A stretch of DNA of 64,000 nt from the NCBI RefSeq assembly GCF_030382115.1, contig NZ_JAUDRJ010000003.1, positions 6,815,060 to 6,879,059 of the forward strand, in the 5' to 3' direction. The notes beneath the pieces are model-generated. The model saw only the letters and a program-made list of their open reading frames with translations. It was not told the origin of the DNA and made no database searches. Below, one piece after another: positions 28,067 to 37,744 of this stretch. Origin of the DNA: Nostoc sp. GT001 (GTDB lineage: Bacteria > Cyanobacteriota > Cyanobacteriia > Cyanobacteriales > Nostocaceae). The translations under genes were made by a program, and so were the position numbers. The first letter of the stretch is position 1; the number at the start of each line of letters is the position of its first letter.

Positions 28067-29902
28067 TTACTCAATCTTCAAGTTAAAAGGCAAACGGGCG
28101 TAAACTCCTTGCGGATCGTTCATCTTTTGCAGAATCTCTACTTCCTGTTGTAATTTCTGAAATTCAGCGGTGAGGGGATTGGCTGATTTGAGTTGCGCCC
28201 CCTCAATGCCTAAAGCAGTCCGCGCCTCTTCTGTTGCCCGCCCAAAAAAGCGTTCTCCGAAGCTGCTAGTGCGAGGATATTCTTGCACTTCCCAGTCTTC
28301 TCCTAGTTTCGCTTGTTTGGCAGTGTATGCGATCGCAGTATTCAAACCACCAATTTCATCCACTAAACCAATTTCTTTGGCTGCCTCACCCGACCAAACC
28401 CTTCCTTGGGCAATTTCTGCTACTTTTTGTTCTGGGAGTTTCCGACCTTGAGAAACTTTATTCAGAAACATACTATAAATCCGGTTAACACTGCGCTGAT
28501 AAATTTCTAACTCTTGAGGCGATTTCGGACGCGAAACTGTTTGACTATCAGCATAGCGCCCGGTTTTCACCGAATCCCAAGTAATACCATTATTATTGGC
28601 CAGCTTTTCCCCATTGAATAGCACCCCAAACACACCTATTGAGCCTGTAATGGTATTTGGTTCGGCAAAAATGCGATTAGAGTCGCTAGCAATCCAATAA
28701 CCACCAGAGGCGGCGACATCACCCATTGATACTACAACTGGTTTTACCTCACGAGTTAATTTCACTTCTCGCTGCATGACTTCGGCTGCGGTAGCGCTAC
28801 CACCAGGACTATTAATTCGTAATACAACAGCCTTCACATCTTTATCTTGTCGTAGTCTGTTGAAGATTTTCGCAAAGCGATCGCCTCCTACTTGCCCATC
28901 TTCTCCTTTACCATCGACAATCTCGCCCTCAGCATAAACAACGGCAATTTGATTTTTGGAGTTACGTTCTACACCCAAAGATTTACCAGAAACTTGTGCG
29001 TAGCTACTCAGGCTAATTTGTCGAAATGTTTTGTCTTCTTTATCGCTATTTGTAAACTTTTTCAAGTCAGCGACAACTTCATCGGGGTATTGTACTTGAT
29101 CGACTAAACCGCTAGTTTTGGCTTGTGTGGCTTCTAGTAAAGATTGATTATCTGCGATCGCTTGCAACTTATTGGGTTCAATTTTCCGACTTCCGCCGAC
29201 AGCAGTGCGCCACTCTCCCCAAACATCATCCAACAATTTCTGAGTTTGTTCGCGGTTTTCTGGACTCAACTTGTTGAGAATAAACGGTTCAACGGCTCCC
29301 TTAAATTTCCCGACTCGCACGACTTGAACACCAATGCCATACTTCTGTAATGCTCCCGTTAAGAACATTGGTTGTGAACTCAAACCGTTGACTTCCATCA
29401 TTCCCAGAGGATTAAGGACAATGGAATCTGCCACTGAACTCACGTAATATTCCTTTTCACTCCAATCACTGCCATAGGCAACAATCTTTTTTCCCGCAGC
29501 GCGAAACTCCTCTAGCGCTTTCCGAATTTCTTTTAGAGAGGCATAGCCAACATTACCAGCTTGGCTTGTGTTAGTTGCATCCAAGTAGATCCCGACAATG
29601 CGCGGATCGCGTCGCGCCTTTTCCAAAGTTTCTACAACTTTGCGGAGTGCCATTCTATCTTCATCGACACCTGATATTGTGTTTTGAAACAGTTGCCCTG
29701 AACTAGGCTCGCCATCAGTAATTTTCATTGACAAGTCAAAAACCAACACTGACTTATTTTTCACATTTGGCCCAGTATCTTTAGACGAGCTAGCAGCCAA
29801 TATCAGCAAGAACAGTCCAGTGGTTCCCAGACCAGCGAAAATAATTAGTCCTAGTAAAGTGCCAACTAAACTAGCAAAAGTTTGTTTGATAAAATTACGC
29901 AT
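28067..29902 (-). CDS. sppA: Signal peptide peptidase SppA, 67K type
   Basis: A 611-residue membrane-anchored Ser/Lys protease. A hydrophobic N-terminal anchor (about residues 8-35) is followed by two S49 peptidase domains in tandem. The C-terminal domain carries the nucleophile S399 in GDVAASGGYWIAS, preceded by LRINSPGGSATAAE. The N-terminal domain contains the partner region around YGSDWSEKEYYVSS, where the general-base Lys is expected. The family degrades leftover signal peptides; in cyanobacteria SppA1 is also linked to thylakoid acclimation. Length is normal. Its 3' end is duplicated at 27043. Confidence 0.94.
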   Translation of the reverse strand: MRNFIKQTFASLVGTLLGLIIFAGLGTTGLFLLILAASSSKDTGPNVKNKSVLVFDLSMKITDGEPSSGQLFQNTISGVDEDRMALRKVVETLEKARRDPRIVGIYLDATNTSQAGNVGYASLKEIRKALEEFRAAGKKIVAYGSDWSEKEYYVSSVADSIVLNPLGMMEVNGLSSQPMFLTGALQKYGIGVQVVRVGKFKGAVEPFILNKLSPENREQTQKLLDDVWGEWRTAVGGSRKIEPNKLQAIADNQSLLEATQAKTSGLVDQVQYPDEVVADLKKFTNSDKEDKTFRQISLSSYAQVSGKSLGVERNSKNQIAVVYAEGEIVDGKGEDGQVGGDRFAKIFNRLRQDKDVKAVVLRINSPGGSATAAEVMQREVKLTREVKPVVVSMGDVAASGGYWIASDSNRIFAEPNTITGSIGVFGVLFNGEKLANNNGITWDSVKTGRYADSQTVSRPKSPQELEIYQRSVNRIYSMFLNKVSQGRKLPEQKVAEIAQGRVWSGEAAKEIGLVDEIGGLNTAIAYTAKQAKLGEDWEVQEYPRTSSFGERFFGRATEEARTALGIEGAQLKSANPLTAEFQKLQQEVEILQKMNDPQGVYARLPFNLKIE

Positions 29903-29993
29903 TAGTTATTTAGTTATTAGTTATTGGGCAAAACAGTTTCGTTAGCGGTAGCGCGGCATTGAGCCAGTTCTGAGTAAAAAAGTGAGATTCCCC

Positions 29994-30014
29994 ACTCATT
30001 ACTCATTACTCATT
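29994..30014. repeat. Heptamer tandem repeat (ACTCATT x3)
   Basis: Three exact tandem copies of ACTCATT, followed by a degenerate fourth, between sppA and fni. Confidence 0.85.
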
Positions 30015-30069
30015 ACTCAACACTCTTGAGGAGCATTGGGCATTTACAAATGACAAATGACCTATCTAC

Positions 30070-31119
30070 TTATTCTATGCGCTGTAAACTGCCAGAGTGC
30101 TTTAACTGATACAAGGTGGCATTGCCAGTACAAAATAAGACTGTGGTGATTTCAGCGATTAATACTTCAGCGAGTTCGGCTACTGCTGTCTCTGATGTTG
30201 CTGCTGCTTGTAAGAAAGGCATTGCTAAACCAGCTATATCTGCTCCCAAGGCGATCGCAGCTGCAACATCCAATCCATGACGCAAACCTCCCGAAGCAAT
30301 TAAGGGCACATCTGGTGCGATCGCTCTAATAGTTGTAATGCACTCTGCTGTTGGTAAACCCCAATCGGCAAACGTCCTTCCTAGGCGACGCTGCAATGGA
30401 TTTTCTGCCCGTTCGCTTTCTACTTTTGCCCAAGAAGTACCGCCCGCACTAACGACATCAATTGCTGCTACTCCAGCGGCGATGAGTTTGTTGGCGATCG
30501 CTGCTGAAATGCCGTTACCAACTTCCTTTGCAATCACGGGTACTGGTAATTTTGAGCATAATATAGAAATCTTGTCAAGCAAACCCCGAAAATTAGTGTC
30601 ACCTTTGGGTTGAATGCACTCTTGTAAAGGGTTAATGTGTAAAATCAGGGCATCAGCCTCTAAGATATCAACTACCCGCAAACATTCATCTAAGCCGTAC
30701 TTGTAGTTAAGTTGCACAGCCCCCAAGTTTGCAAGTAGCAGAACGTCAGGGGCATACTTGCGGACAGCAAAAGTATCAGCCACCTGGGGTTTTTCCACCG
30801 CTACGCGCTGGGAACCGACACCCATTGCAATTTTGTAGTGTTGTGCTACTTGGGCCAAACGTTGGTTAATGATTGCGGCTTGTTCTGTTCCGCCAGTCAT
30901 GGAAGAAATTAATAAGGGTGCGTCAAGGTGTTTCCCCAAAAAAGTTGTACTGATATCAATATCGTCGTGGTTCAATTCGGGTAAGCAAGAATGGGTGAAG
31001 CGATAACGTTCTAGTCCATTGGTGATTCGATCGCACTGAACATCTTCTTCTAAGCAGATGCGAATGTGATCGGCTTTGCGATTTTGAGTTTGTGCAGAGA
31101 TATTGGTAGGGGCGTTCAC
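30070..31119 (-). CDS. fni: Type 2 isopentenyl-diphosphate delta-isomerase
   Basis: A 349-residue FMN-dependent enzyme interconverting isopentenyl and dimethylallyl diphosphate for carotenoids, phytol and quinones. Family motifs: RKADHIRIC at the N-terminus, [24 protein letters not shown], and the flavin-binding [11 protein letters not shown] and IASGGLRHG. Length is standard. It is divergent from the Uma2 gene, sharing a 150-base promoter region, and has no isoprenoid neighbours. Confidence 0.95.
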   Translation of the reverse strand: MNAPTNISAQTQNRKADHIRICLEEDVQCDRITNGLERYRFTHSCLPELNHDDIDISTTFLGKHLDAPLLISSMTGGTEQAAIINQRLAQVAQHYKIAMGVGSQRVAVEKPQVADTFAVRKYAPDVLLLANLGAVQLNYKYGLDECLRVVDILEADALILHINPLQECIQPKGDTNFRGLLDKISILCSKLPVPVIAKEVGNGISAAIANKLIAAGVAAIDVVSAGGTSWAKVESERAENPLQRRLGRTFADWGLPTAECITTIRAIAPDVPLIASGGLRHGLDVAAAIALGADIAGLAMPFLQAAATSETAVAELAEVLIAEITTVLFCTGNATLYQLKHSGSLQRIE

Positions 31120-31272
31120 TGGTGGGTATGGCTAAAAGGATTTGCTTGCGATCGCTATTGTTACATTGTCTGCAACCGTATTTGTATAACAAAAATATTT
31201 ATTTTTGCTATCTTTCGAGTACGTTACGCTATTGATAACATACCCATTCACTCATTTTATGAGTTAATTAAT

Positions 31273-31860
31273 ATGGTTTTACAAACAGAAAAGCGTTATT
31301 ACACCCCAGAAGAATATTTGGAATTAGAAGAGAAAGCTGAATATAAAAATGAATACAGAGATGGAGAAATTATACCTATGACAGGGGGAACAACTAACCA
31401 CAACAAAATTGCACTTAATTTTTGTCGCAAGTTTCCCCTGACAGTGCAAGGTCAAGCTTATGACATATATATGGCTGATGTTAAAGTATCAATACCCCGT
31501 TATCGCCTTTATACTTATCCTGATATTATAGTCATCAAAGGTAAGCCTATTTATGAGGGAACAGGTACAACAACTATTACCAATCCCTTATTAATTGTTG
31601 AAGTCTTATCAAATTCAACTAAAAATTATGACAAAACAGATAAGTTTAAATATTATCGTTCGATTCCTGGTTTTCAAGAATATATTATGATTGACCAGTA
31701 TAGTTTTGCTGTGGAACAATTTGCCAAGCAAGCAGAAGGTCAATGGATTTTCAAGGAATATGAAAGTGAAGATGCATTTTTAGTCTTAGATTCTATCGAT
31801 TTTCAAATTGCCTTGCGTGATCTTTACGAACGGGTGAATTTTGAGTTGATTGAGGAATAA
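31273..31860 (+). CDS. Uma2 family (DUF820) PD-(D/E)XK nuclease-like protein
   Basis: A 195-residue protein of the Uma2/DUF820 group, very numerous in cyanobacteria. Visible pattern: YYTPEEYLELEEKAEYKNEYRDGEIIPMTGGT at the start (quoted in parts: YTPEEYLELEE, NEYRDGEI), then a YPDIIVIKG strand and LIVEVLSNSTKNYDK, where D and E-x-L/V substitute the nuclease motif. ATG 31273 is chosen since the family sequence begins there; the longer open frame upstream is promoter DNA. These proteins are predicted nucleases with unclear biology. Confidence 0.9.
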   Translation: MVLQTEKRYYTPEEYLELEEKAEYKNEYRDGEIIPMTGGTTNHNKIALNFCRKFPLTVQGQAYDIYMADVKVSIPRYRLYTYPDIIVIKGKPIYEGTGTTTITNPLLIVEVLSNSTKNYDKTDKFKYYRSIPGFQEYIMIDQYSFAVEQFAKQAEGQWIFKEYESEDAFLVLDSIDFQIALRDLYERVNFELIEE

Positions 31861-32159
31861 AACTGTGATCGTGCGCTGCTTGTGGCGTGGGCATCATTCA
31901 CAGCGAATGATGCCTAATTGTTGCTCATTACGCCGTCTGTGTAAATCAGTAACTATGACGTATAAATCAGCTTACATAAACACTTGTCCTTGTGTTGCCT
32001 ATTCTCTTCAGTATCACATAAAATCTGAGTATAATAAACTTTTTGTATAAAAATTGACCCTAAATTTTACTTACCAAACCTTTTACATAACTTTTAATCG
32101 GTTAGCCTCTAACCCATGTCCATTAAGGGTTTTAGTTAATTTTGTTTCCAACTCAGTAT
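31861..32159. other. Intergenic region with a stem-loop after the Uma2 gene
   Basis: GGCATCATTC (31890-31899) pairs perfectly with GAATGATGCC (31905-31914). It is a possible transcript end for the Uma2 gene but without a T-run. Nothing else seen. Confidence 0.45.
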
Positions 32160-32450
32160 TTACACTTCCAGTCTCCAAATTTCAACATTACCTGTAACAT
32201 CAACCTGACAAGCTAACCGCGCATGAGAATGATTAGCTGCTAAAGTTTCCAGCATTTCTTGTTCATCAGATTGAGGAGGAAGAATATCACCAATAACCTC
32301 AACTAAACAAGTGCCACAAATACCAGTCCGACAACCAAATAAAACAGGTGAATTCTGAATCGTGAGATGTTCAGACAAATTTTCATGACATTCCAGAGTG
32401 ACAGGAACAAAATCACTTCCCGGAAAGTATATCTTACAGAAGTCAGCCAT
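32160..32450 (-). CDS. 2Fe-2S ferredoxin of the iron-oxygenase cluster
   Basis: A 96-residue plant-type ferredoxin. Cluster ligands are C-x4-C-x2-C in FGCRTGICGTCLVEV plus a distal Cys in RLACQV. The start MADFCKIYF is preferred over an ATG/TTG four codons upstream. It is the last gene of the minus-strand cluster, only 14 bases after the AurF-like gene, so it is well placed to feed electrons to the two Rieske and two diiron enzymes upstream. It is distinct in sequence from the photosynthetic-type ferredoxin at 49091. Confidence 0.9.
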   Translation of the reverse strand: MADFCKIYFPGSDFVPVTLECHENLSEHLTIQNSPVLFGCRTGICGTCLVEVIGDILPPQSDEQEMLETLAANHSHARLACQVDVTGNVEIWRLEV

Positions 32451-32464
32451 AATAAGCAACAATC

Positions 32465-33742
32465 TTACCTAAACAACACTTTTCCATTCCTCTCTGCGCC
32501 GGTCACTGAGCGTAGTCGTAAAGCCTGCGGCATAGCTTCGCTTCGGGCGCAGCCTCTTGTAGAGAAGTGCTGCGTCTCTGCGTGAGCTAAAAATAAATCC
32601 CTTCGGTTTTCAAAACCTTGAAAAGCCATTTTTTGAGTCGCCAAATATCGAGAAATTGAATTAGTAGCCATCAGCGACATATCCCGATTACGTTGCCAAA
32701 GATAATCGAGATTTTCAATATACACCTGATAAGATTTCATTGCCTCCTGATGAGTTGAGAAACTGCGCTGCAATCCTTCCGACTCCTCCGTAAAACAACA
32801 CCGCATCATTTCTTTAGCATCATTGTCACTCATCTCAAAAATAGGCGATCGCAACACCCGATAAATCTTGCCATACAGCGCCGGATCGTACCAAAAAATC
32901 CCGTTTATCGCAGCCGAAAAATGAAAATGATCGCGCTGACATCCTAGCAATCCTAAATTAGCCACCAGTCGCTCAAAAGCAGTCGGTGGCTTAAGGCAAG
33001 TGACAACATCGTGAGATATAATTGTCGAACTATTGAAGTGAAAGCTTTCATCCATAAAGTGATAATAGGAGACTTTAGCCGGAATTGGAGCAGCTTCAGG
33101 ATGGGGATGCTTTTGATAATAATTGCTGAGTTTGTGCTGTACTAACTTGCCGTTTAGTGTCCGCACTCCCCGGACTGTAAAATACTGACAAGCCAAAAAA
33201 GTATTATTCGCAGAAATCAGCCCAAAGTATTGAAGTTGAATTTTTTTCCACCAAGTTTTTAGGGCATTGGTGTCAGCATAAACCATCGTTTCTGTAAAGG
33301 GGCCGCGCATGGGGTAGGTAAAGATAAGTTCCCCAAACAACGCTTGTTCAACCTCTTTGGCAATTGTGCGGAAGGCGTTAATGTGCGATCGCTCTTGGGC
33401 GGATTCCAAATCTAAGGTATCGCAGATTAAGCGAAAATCCTCTTGGGCGTAAAGTCCGGCTGCACTGGTTTGATTGAAAAAGATAGTGGCAATTTCCGCA
33501 GAAACAATTTGTGAGTAGTAAGCTACCCAGTAAAGTTGGTTTAAAATTATACGCTGATGTTGACTGGACTGTTCCCATAAAGGTGTACCATATAGGAGGG
33601 AAAATTCCTCTGGGTTCCAATACTCGTTTTGACAATCTTCGTAGCGAAAATTGCTAACTGCTTCATCCATTAAAGCAGTATGATCTTGCTGTTTGTTGCG
33701 GGTGTGGTTAATTTGTAATTTGCGATGAATAGTTTTTTCCAT
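32465..33742 (-). CDS. AurF-like diiron oxygenase, C-terminus altered by a repeat
   Basis: A 425-residue protein. The diiron ligand pattern of p-aminobenzoate N-oxygenase (AurF) is visible: E83, then E117-x2-H120 in ESAQERSH, then H228-x3-E232-x2-H235 in YHFMDESFHF. The 34-residue gap between the first two Glu matches AurF. Such enzymes oxidise amines to nitro groups or hydroxylate other compounds. The last 28 or so residues (from GCARSEAMPQALRLR) are translated from a dispersed palindromic repeat, so the original C-terminus has been replaced. It follows the ferritin-like gene by 39 bases. Confidence 0.78.
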   Translation of the reverse strand: MEKTIHRKLQINHTRNKQQDHTALMDEAVSNFRYEDCQNEYWNPEEFSLLYGTPLWEQSSQHQRIILNQLYWVAYYSQIVSAEIATIFFNQTSAAGLYAQEDFRLICDTLDLESAQERSHINAFRTIAKEVEQALFGELIFTYPMRGPFTETMVYADTNALKTWWKKIQLQYFGLISANNTFLACQYFTVRGVRTLNGKLVQHKLSNYYQKHPHPEAAPIPAKVSYYHFMDESFHFNSSTIISHDVVTCLKPPTAFERLVANLGLLGCQRDHFHFSAAINGIFWYDPALYGKIYRVLRSPIFEMSDNDAKEMMRCCFTEESEGLQRSFSTHQEAMKSYQVYIENLDYLWQRNRDMSLMATNSISRYLATQKMAFQGFENRRDLFLAHAETQHFSTRGCARSEAMPQALRLRSVTGAERNGKVLFR

Positions 33743-33781
33743 ATCCGTTTTGATTTAACGCAGAGATAAGATTGATATTGA

Positions 33782-34687
33782 TTACACACATTGATGAGCG
33801 GGGAGTGGTTCAAAGGCTCCGCGTTCTTCTAAATTTTGCAGGATAGACTGGGCTGATTTTATCCCCATGAGCGATCGCAATATTTGTAATCGGGTTCCAC
33901 TATGGGTTTCGGTATCCAGTTCTTCTAGAATTTGGATTTTTTGCGATCGCGTCAGATGTCCTTTCACTTGTTCAACTGCTGCTAGTACACTTTGTGGCCC
34001 CACCTGTACCATAAACAAAAACTGTGCCAATACATCGAGAATTGTTGTTTGACTCAATGCTGAAACAGAAGTTTGATTAAACAAGGTGGTTCCCGTAGCG
34101 TGATGACGAGATTCAGATTGTAAAAAACTGGAAAAAAGTTCTGCTAAAACTGGATGGCGACATTCCTTAGCTAAACGCCGATAATGGCTTAAACCCCATC
34201 CTTCTAAAACCACTTGCAGCACAAACAATAAAACTGTTTTATCTGCACTTTCAACCACTTCTGATAATAAGCGCAAAAACGGATCGTCCGTACTAGTTAC
34301 TTCCATTGCTGGTAAAAAATGGCTAATTTGGTGAAGGTGGGTAGCTTCATCAGCCGTAAACAATGCATAAAGCATTCGCTCTTCAACTGTTTCTGCAAAC
34401 AATACCATTTTTGCCATGTAGCCAACACCTGCTTTCTCAATGAAATATGATTCTTCTAAGAAACTGCGGTTGGCAAGTTCCAAAATAGCTGATTGTTCAT
34501 TAATATTAGATTGTTGAAAAACTTTAACTTGATGTAAATTGAAAAATTCCGCATCCCAATAATTTAATTTTGGGTAATTAGCATAATTATTCTGATTGGG
34601 TAATGCTGCTGTTAATATCCGTCGCAAACGGTCATCATAATCTGTGTGTGGGAGATCAAAACCGACAATGTTATATTTTGAATCCAT
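33782..34687 (-). CDS. Ferritin-like diiron protein
   Basis: A 301-residue helical protein. Two four-helix ligand pairs are visible: a Glu in YFIEK (E84), E114-x2-H117 in ADEATHLH, E162 in VLEGWGLSH and E192-x2-H195 in SESRHHATG. This is the E, ExxH, E, ExxH plan of ferritin-like oxidases. No specific subfamily recognised. ATG 34687 overlaps the end of the upstream Rieske gene by 17 bases, so the two are translationally linked; an upstream ATG at 34720 is less likely. Confidence 0.72.
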   Translation of the reverse strand: MDSKYNIVGFDLPHTDYDDRLRRILTAALPNQNNYANYPKLNYWDAEFFNLHQVKVFQQSNINEQSAILELANRSFLEESYFIEKAGVGYMAKMVLFAETVEERMLYALFTADEATHLHQISHFLPAMEVTSTDDPFLRLLSEVVESADKTVLLFVLQVVLEGWGLSHYRRLAKECRHPVLAELFSSFLQSESRHHATGTTLFNQTSVSALSQTTILDVLAQFLFMVQVGPQSVLAAVEQVKGHLTRSQKIQILEELDTETHSGTRLQILRSLMGIKSAQSILQNLEERGAFEPLPAHQCV

Positions 34688-35732
34688 GTTCAGGGCTAGG
34701 TGTTGATAGGGTTTGAACATTTTGATAATTAATAGTTTCCCAAGTTCCCCAGGTTAAAGCTTTCTGTTGATTAACGTGCTGAATAAATTGCAGAATAGAT
34801 TGATCTGCTTTAGTAGGAGTTTTCAAATCAAACTGAATTGTCTGAAATACCTGCGTATCCCCTTTTGCGAAGTAATTACCAACCTGCTGAGTTAACCATA
34901 ATAAACCACGATTTAAAACCCATCCCCAAAATCCCGAACGCTTAGGAGTCACAAGAATTGTTTGCCCTTCAGTTTTACCACCTTCGATCATTCGCAGTGT
35001 AAATATAATGTAGAAATGCAGAAAATCCGGGCCTAGCGTCACAGTTCCAGTGCTGCCATACCAGTAACACATACTATAAGTAACTTCGTTGCAATATAAA
35101 GGACGAATCAGGCGAATTAACCAAGAATCATCACCTCCTCGTGTAGTGTTGCTGAAGCTAATAGCGTTAGGGTTGAGGTTTTGAGAATCAAATACAATCT
35201 CTAAGGGCAGATTGTGTACTGTATTGAAATGGTGAGCATCAATCGCATTAATTAGTAAGACATTGGGATGACAGTTTTTGACAAATCGAGTTCCCAATGT
35301 ATAATCGCAATCTGCCTGTTCTAACTCTGGTACAAAAGGCAGCGAACTTGGCTTTTCTTCTCCCACCCAAACCCAAATCATGCCGTACTTTTCTGCCGTA
35401 TGCCAAGTTTTAATACACACAGGTAGCGGTTTTCCGATAGAAGGAACATCTACACAAATTCCGCGACTGTCATACTTCCAATTATGAAAAAAGCAGCGAA
35501 TTCCATCATCTTCTACCTTACCTTCTGCTAAATGAGCGCCCATGTGTGGACAATAAGCATCTATAGCTACTACCTGACCACTAACTCCCCGGTAAATCGC
35601 CAGATTTCTACCTAGCAATGTTATAGCTTTTACCTGGCCAAGCTTTAATTTTTTTGATGGGAATGTCCAGTACCATCCTTCTATAAATTGTGTTGAGTTA
35701 TTAAAGTTTAAGTGTGGGTTGGTAGATGGCAT
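34671..35732 (-). CDS. Rieske non-heme iron oxygenase (copy 2)
   Basis: A 353-residue protein. The N-terminal Rieske domain binds 2Fe-2S through C61-x-H63 (CPHMGAHL) and C80-x2-H83 (CFFHNW). The catalytic domain has the mononuclear iron region NAIDAHHFNTVH with H168 and H173, and D165 as the electron bridge. The sequence around CPHMGAHLAEGKV resembles the KshA/DAF-36 (steroid-ring) branch rather than classical aromatic dioxygenases. The start MPSTNPHLNF lies 5 bases after the stop of the upstream gene. Confidence 0.88.
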   Translation of the reverse strand: MPSTNPHLNFNNSTQFIEGWYWTFPSKKLKLGQVKAITLLGRNLAIYRGVSGQVVAIDAYCPHMGAHLAEGKVEDDGIRCFFHNWKYDSRGICVDVPSIGKPLPVCIKTWHTAEKYGMIWVWVGEEKPSSLPFVPELEQADCDYTLGTRFVKNCHPNVLLINAIDAHHFNTVHNLPLEIVFDSQNLNPNAISFSNTTRGGDDSWLIRLIRPLYCNEVTYSMCYWYGSTGTVTLGPDFLHFYIIFTLRMIEGGKTEGQTILVTPKRSGFWGWVLNRGLLWLTQQVGNYFAKGDTQVFQTIQFDLKTPTKADQSILQFIQHVNQQKALTWGTWETINYQNVQTLSTPSPEHGFKI

Positions 35733-35737
35733 ACAAG

Positions 35738-36478
35738 TTAAATAAGAACACAATCTTGCACAAATTTTAATGATGATTCTGACTTCCACATCCGTTGTCC
35801 AGAACGGGTGAGATTGTCATAATTAATTTCAGTTAAACAAACTAATTCATCCCCTAACCGATAATCGGGATTTTTTGCCTCAAAAAATTGGATATGGGGA
35901 TTAGTTTGTCGTCCTGATGGAATTTCAATCAACCCCTCCCGTAAAATTTGGGGATGCGGAAATCGGACAATACCACTTGCTTCTTGATATAAGCTACCAT
36001 AATATTCCTGTGCCAAATTACCCATTAAATGCTTAACATCAGTAGGTGTTGTGACATCATAACGGGGGTAGAAATCTTGCCAAAAAGTAGGGAGAAAACG
36101 ATAAGTGCGAAAACCAGAGCAAATTAGCAGCCAGTAAAGTTTATTTGCTGCATAGTGTTGATGCAAAAAGTTGATGGCGGCAATCCAACTACGTGGTAGT
36201 GTTGTACTCGACCAAGCACTAGGATCAACAATAGTGTCGCCGGAATACACCACACTAATTTTTTCTCCCAAAAAAGTCTTTTGGCATAACATCAGAGTTG
36301 AAAATCCTTTAAGTGCGTTGGATGTTTCATCTCTCAACAACAAAACCCAGTTTTTGCGCTCTAAATCGACTAGAAAGCCATCCCAGGTTATACCTTTAAA
36401 GTGATTTTGCAGCAACGCATACATGGCGGTGCGATCGCTTCGCTGCAAATTTTCAACAGGAATCAGCAAACTCTTCAT
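35738..36478 (-). CDS. Unknown protein in the iron-oxygenase cluster
   Basis: A 246-residue soluble protein that I do not recognise. The N-terminal half (KNWVLLLRDETSNALKGFST, then VVYSGDTIVDP) has the alternating-strand look of a GNAT-type acyltransferase, but no firm acetyl-CoA motif is seen. The C-terminal part contains EIPSGRQTNPHIQFF. It lies between the two Rieske genes, 5 bases before copy 2, so it is probably in the same transcript. An acyl- or amine-transfer role is only a guess. Confidence 0.6.
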   Translation of the reverse strand: MKSLLIPVENLQRSDRTAMYALLQNHFKGITWDGFLVDLERKNWVLLLRDETSNALKGFSTLMLCQKTFLGEKISVVYSGDTIVDPSAWSSTTLPRSWIAAINFLHQHYAANKLYWLLICSGFRTYRFLPTFWQDFYPRYDVTTPTDVKHLMGNLAQEYYGSLYQEASGIVRFPHPQILREGLIEIPSGRQTNPHIQFFEAKNPDYRLGDELVCLTEINYDNLTRSGQRMWKSESSLKFVQDCVLI

Positions 36479-36739
36479 TACTCGTAAATTACTTAAATTC
36501 GATTTGTATTATATTTAATTAAAACTTTATCGACCATTATGGTAAATTTACGGTGTAATGTGACAGATTCCAGAATGGTTATTTACGTTACAATTCTATA
36601 TTCACATCTTGCACCTTCTCAATATAGAGTTGATGGAAATCGCCCACTCTACAAAATAATTAAGATGTATTGAGATTGAGAAACAAAACGCAACATTACC
36701 AAAACTTTTGTTGGGTTACGCGATCGCTAACCCAATGTA

Positions 36740-37744
36740 CTATTCTACACCCCTATTTTTTGACCATCGAGACGGTTTTAGCTGGTTTACATAGTCCATA
36801 TATTCAGCTAATGGCCGATCAATACTAAGGAGCAACTTCGGATTAAAGCGAATATTGTCGTAAATTTTGCCATCCTCATCTCTGAGCATATAGTAAGCCA
36901 AGCGAGTACAGAATAGCAAAAACTGACTCAGCAAATATCCCACAATACCTTTACGTTTTTCAGTTACATAAATCGGTTGAATTCTCGTTCTTCCAGGTGC
37001 AATTGGAGTATAAGCATATATCATAAACAGTGGCGGAAAAAGCCTGACATCCTTCATCATTGTTAACAAACCAATGCAACCATGAGCATAACGCATTGAA
37101 TACTGATATGTAGAACCAAGAAATCTTTGACCTAACTTCTCTCGAAATGTAGTTTTGGGAAATTGTCCCCGCATTGTAAAGTCAATTTGCGTCCCTAATT
37201 CACTGCGATATAGCGACAGATCCATTTTGATGTCTAAATGATGAATTGTTTTTAAATGTTGAGCATCAATCCCATTCATCATACAAATATGATGATGACA
37301 ACTTCTTTCAAATGCAATATCAGCTTTTGCAACAATTTCTTTTCCTTTCAATTCATCAAAATCAGCCACTCCCTCTGGTGCTTTAGCATCTGGATAAATC
37401 CAGATAAATCCATACTTTTCTTCTGTTGCATAAGCTTGTAATTTAGCTTGACTAGGAATTTCTGATTGACAGGGAATATTTTGACAAATTCCTGTTTCAT
37501 CAAATGCCCAATGATGAAATGCACAACGAATCCAATTACCATCAACCTTCCCAATTCCTAAATCTGTCCCCAAATGAGGGCAGTAAGCATCCAAAGCCCG
37601 TACTTGCCCATCTTCACCTCTAAAAATGGCAATCTTATGACCGCATACTTCTACAGATTTTGCTGTTTTTTTAGGGATTTCATCACTAGGACAGGCAATA
37701 TACCAACCCTTAGCAATTACATTCCAATTATTGAATATTTGCAT
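36740..37744 (-). CDS. Rieske non-heme iron oxygenase (copy 1)
   Basis: A 334-residue protein with C55-x-H57 (CPHLGTDLG) and C74-x2-H77 (CAFHHW) for the Rieske cluster, and NGIDAQHLKTIH with D160, H163 and H168 for the catalytic iron. CPHLGTDLGIGKV followed by IRCAFHHWAFDETG matches KshA/DAF-36-like hydroxylases. Roughly 30 percent identical to copy 2. Its 5' end overlaps the Mpo1-like gene by 17 bases. A 260-base gap without a gene separates it from the next cluster gene. Confidence 0.88.
   Translation of the reverse strand: MQIFNNWNVIAKGWYIACPSDEIPKKTAKSVEVCGHKIAIFRGEDGQVRALDAYCPHLGTDLGIGKVDGNWIRCAFHHWAFDETGICQNIPCQSEIPSQAKLQAYATEEKYGFIWIYPDAKAPEGVADFDELKGKEIVAKADIAFERSCHHHICMMNGIDAQHLKTIHHLDIKMDLSLYRSELGTQIDFTMRGQFPKTTFREKLGQRFLGSTYQYSMRYAHGCIGLLTMMKDVRLFPPLFMIYAYTPIAPGRTRIQPIYVTEKRKGIVGYLLSQFLLFCTRLAYYMLRDEDGKIYDNIRFNPKLLLSIDRPLAEYMDYVNQLKPSRWSKNRGVE

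Noticed and set aside
32160..37744. Saxitoxin-like cluster, because of paired Rieske enzymes with a ferredoxin
   Set aside because: The Rieske sequences are of the KshA/DAF-36 kind rather than SxtT/SxtH, and no sxtA, amidinotransferase or other core gene is present.
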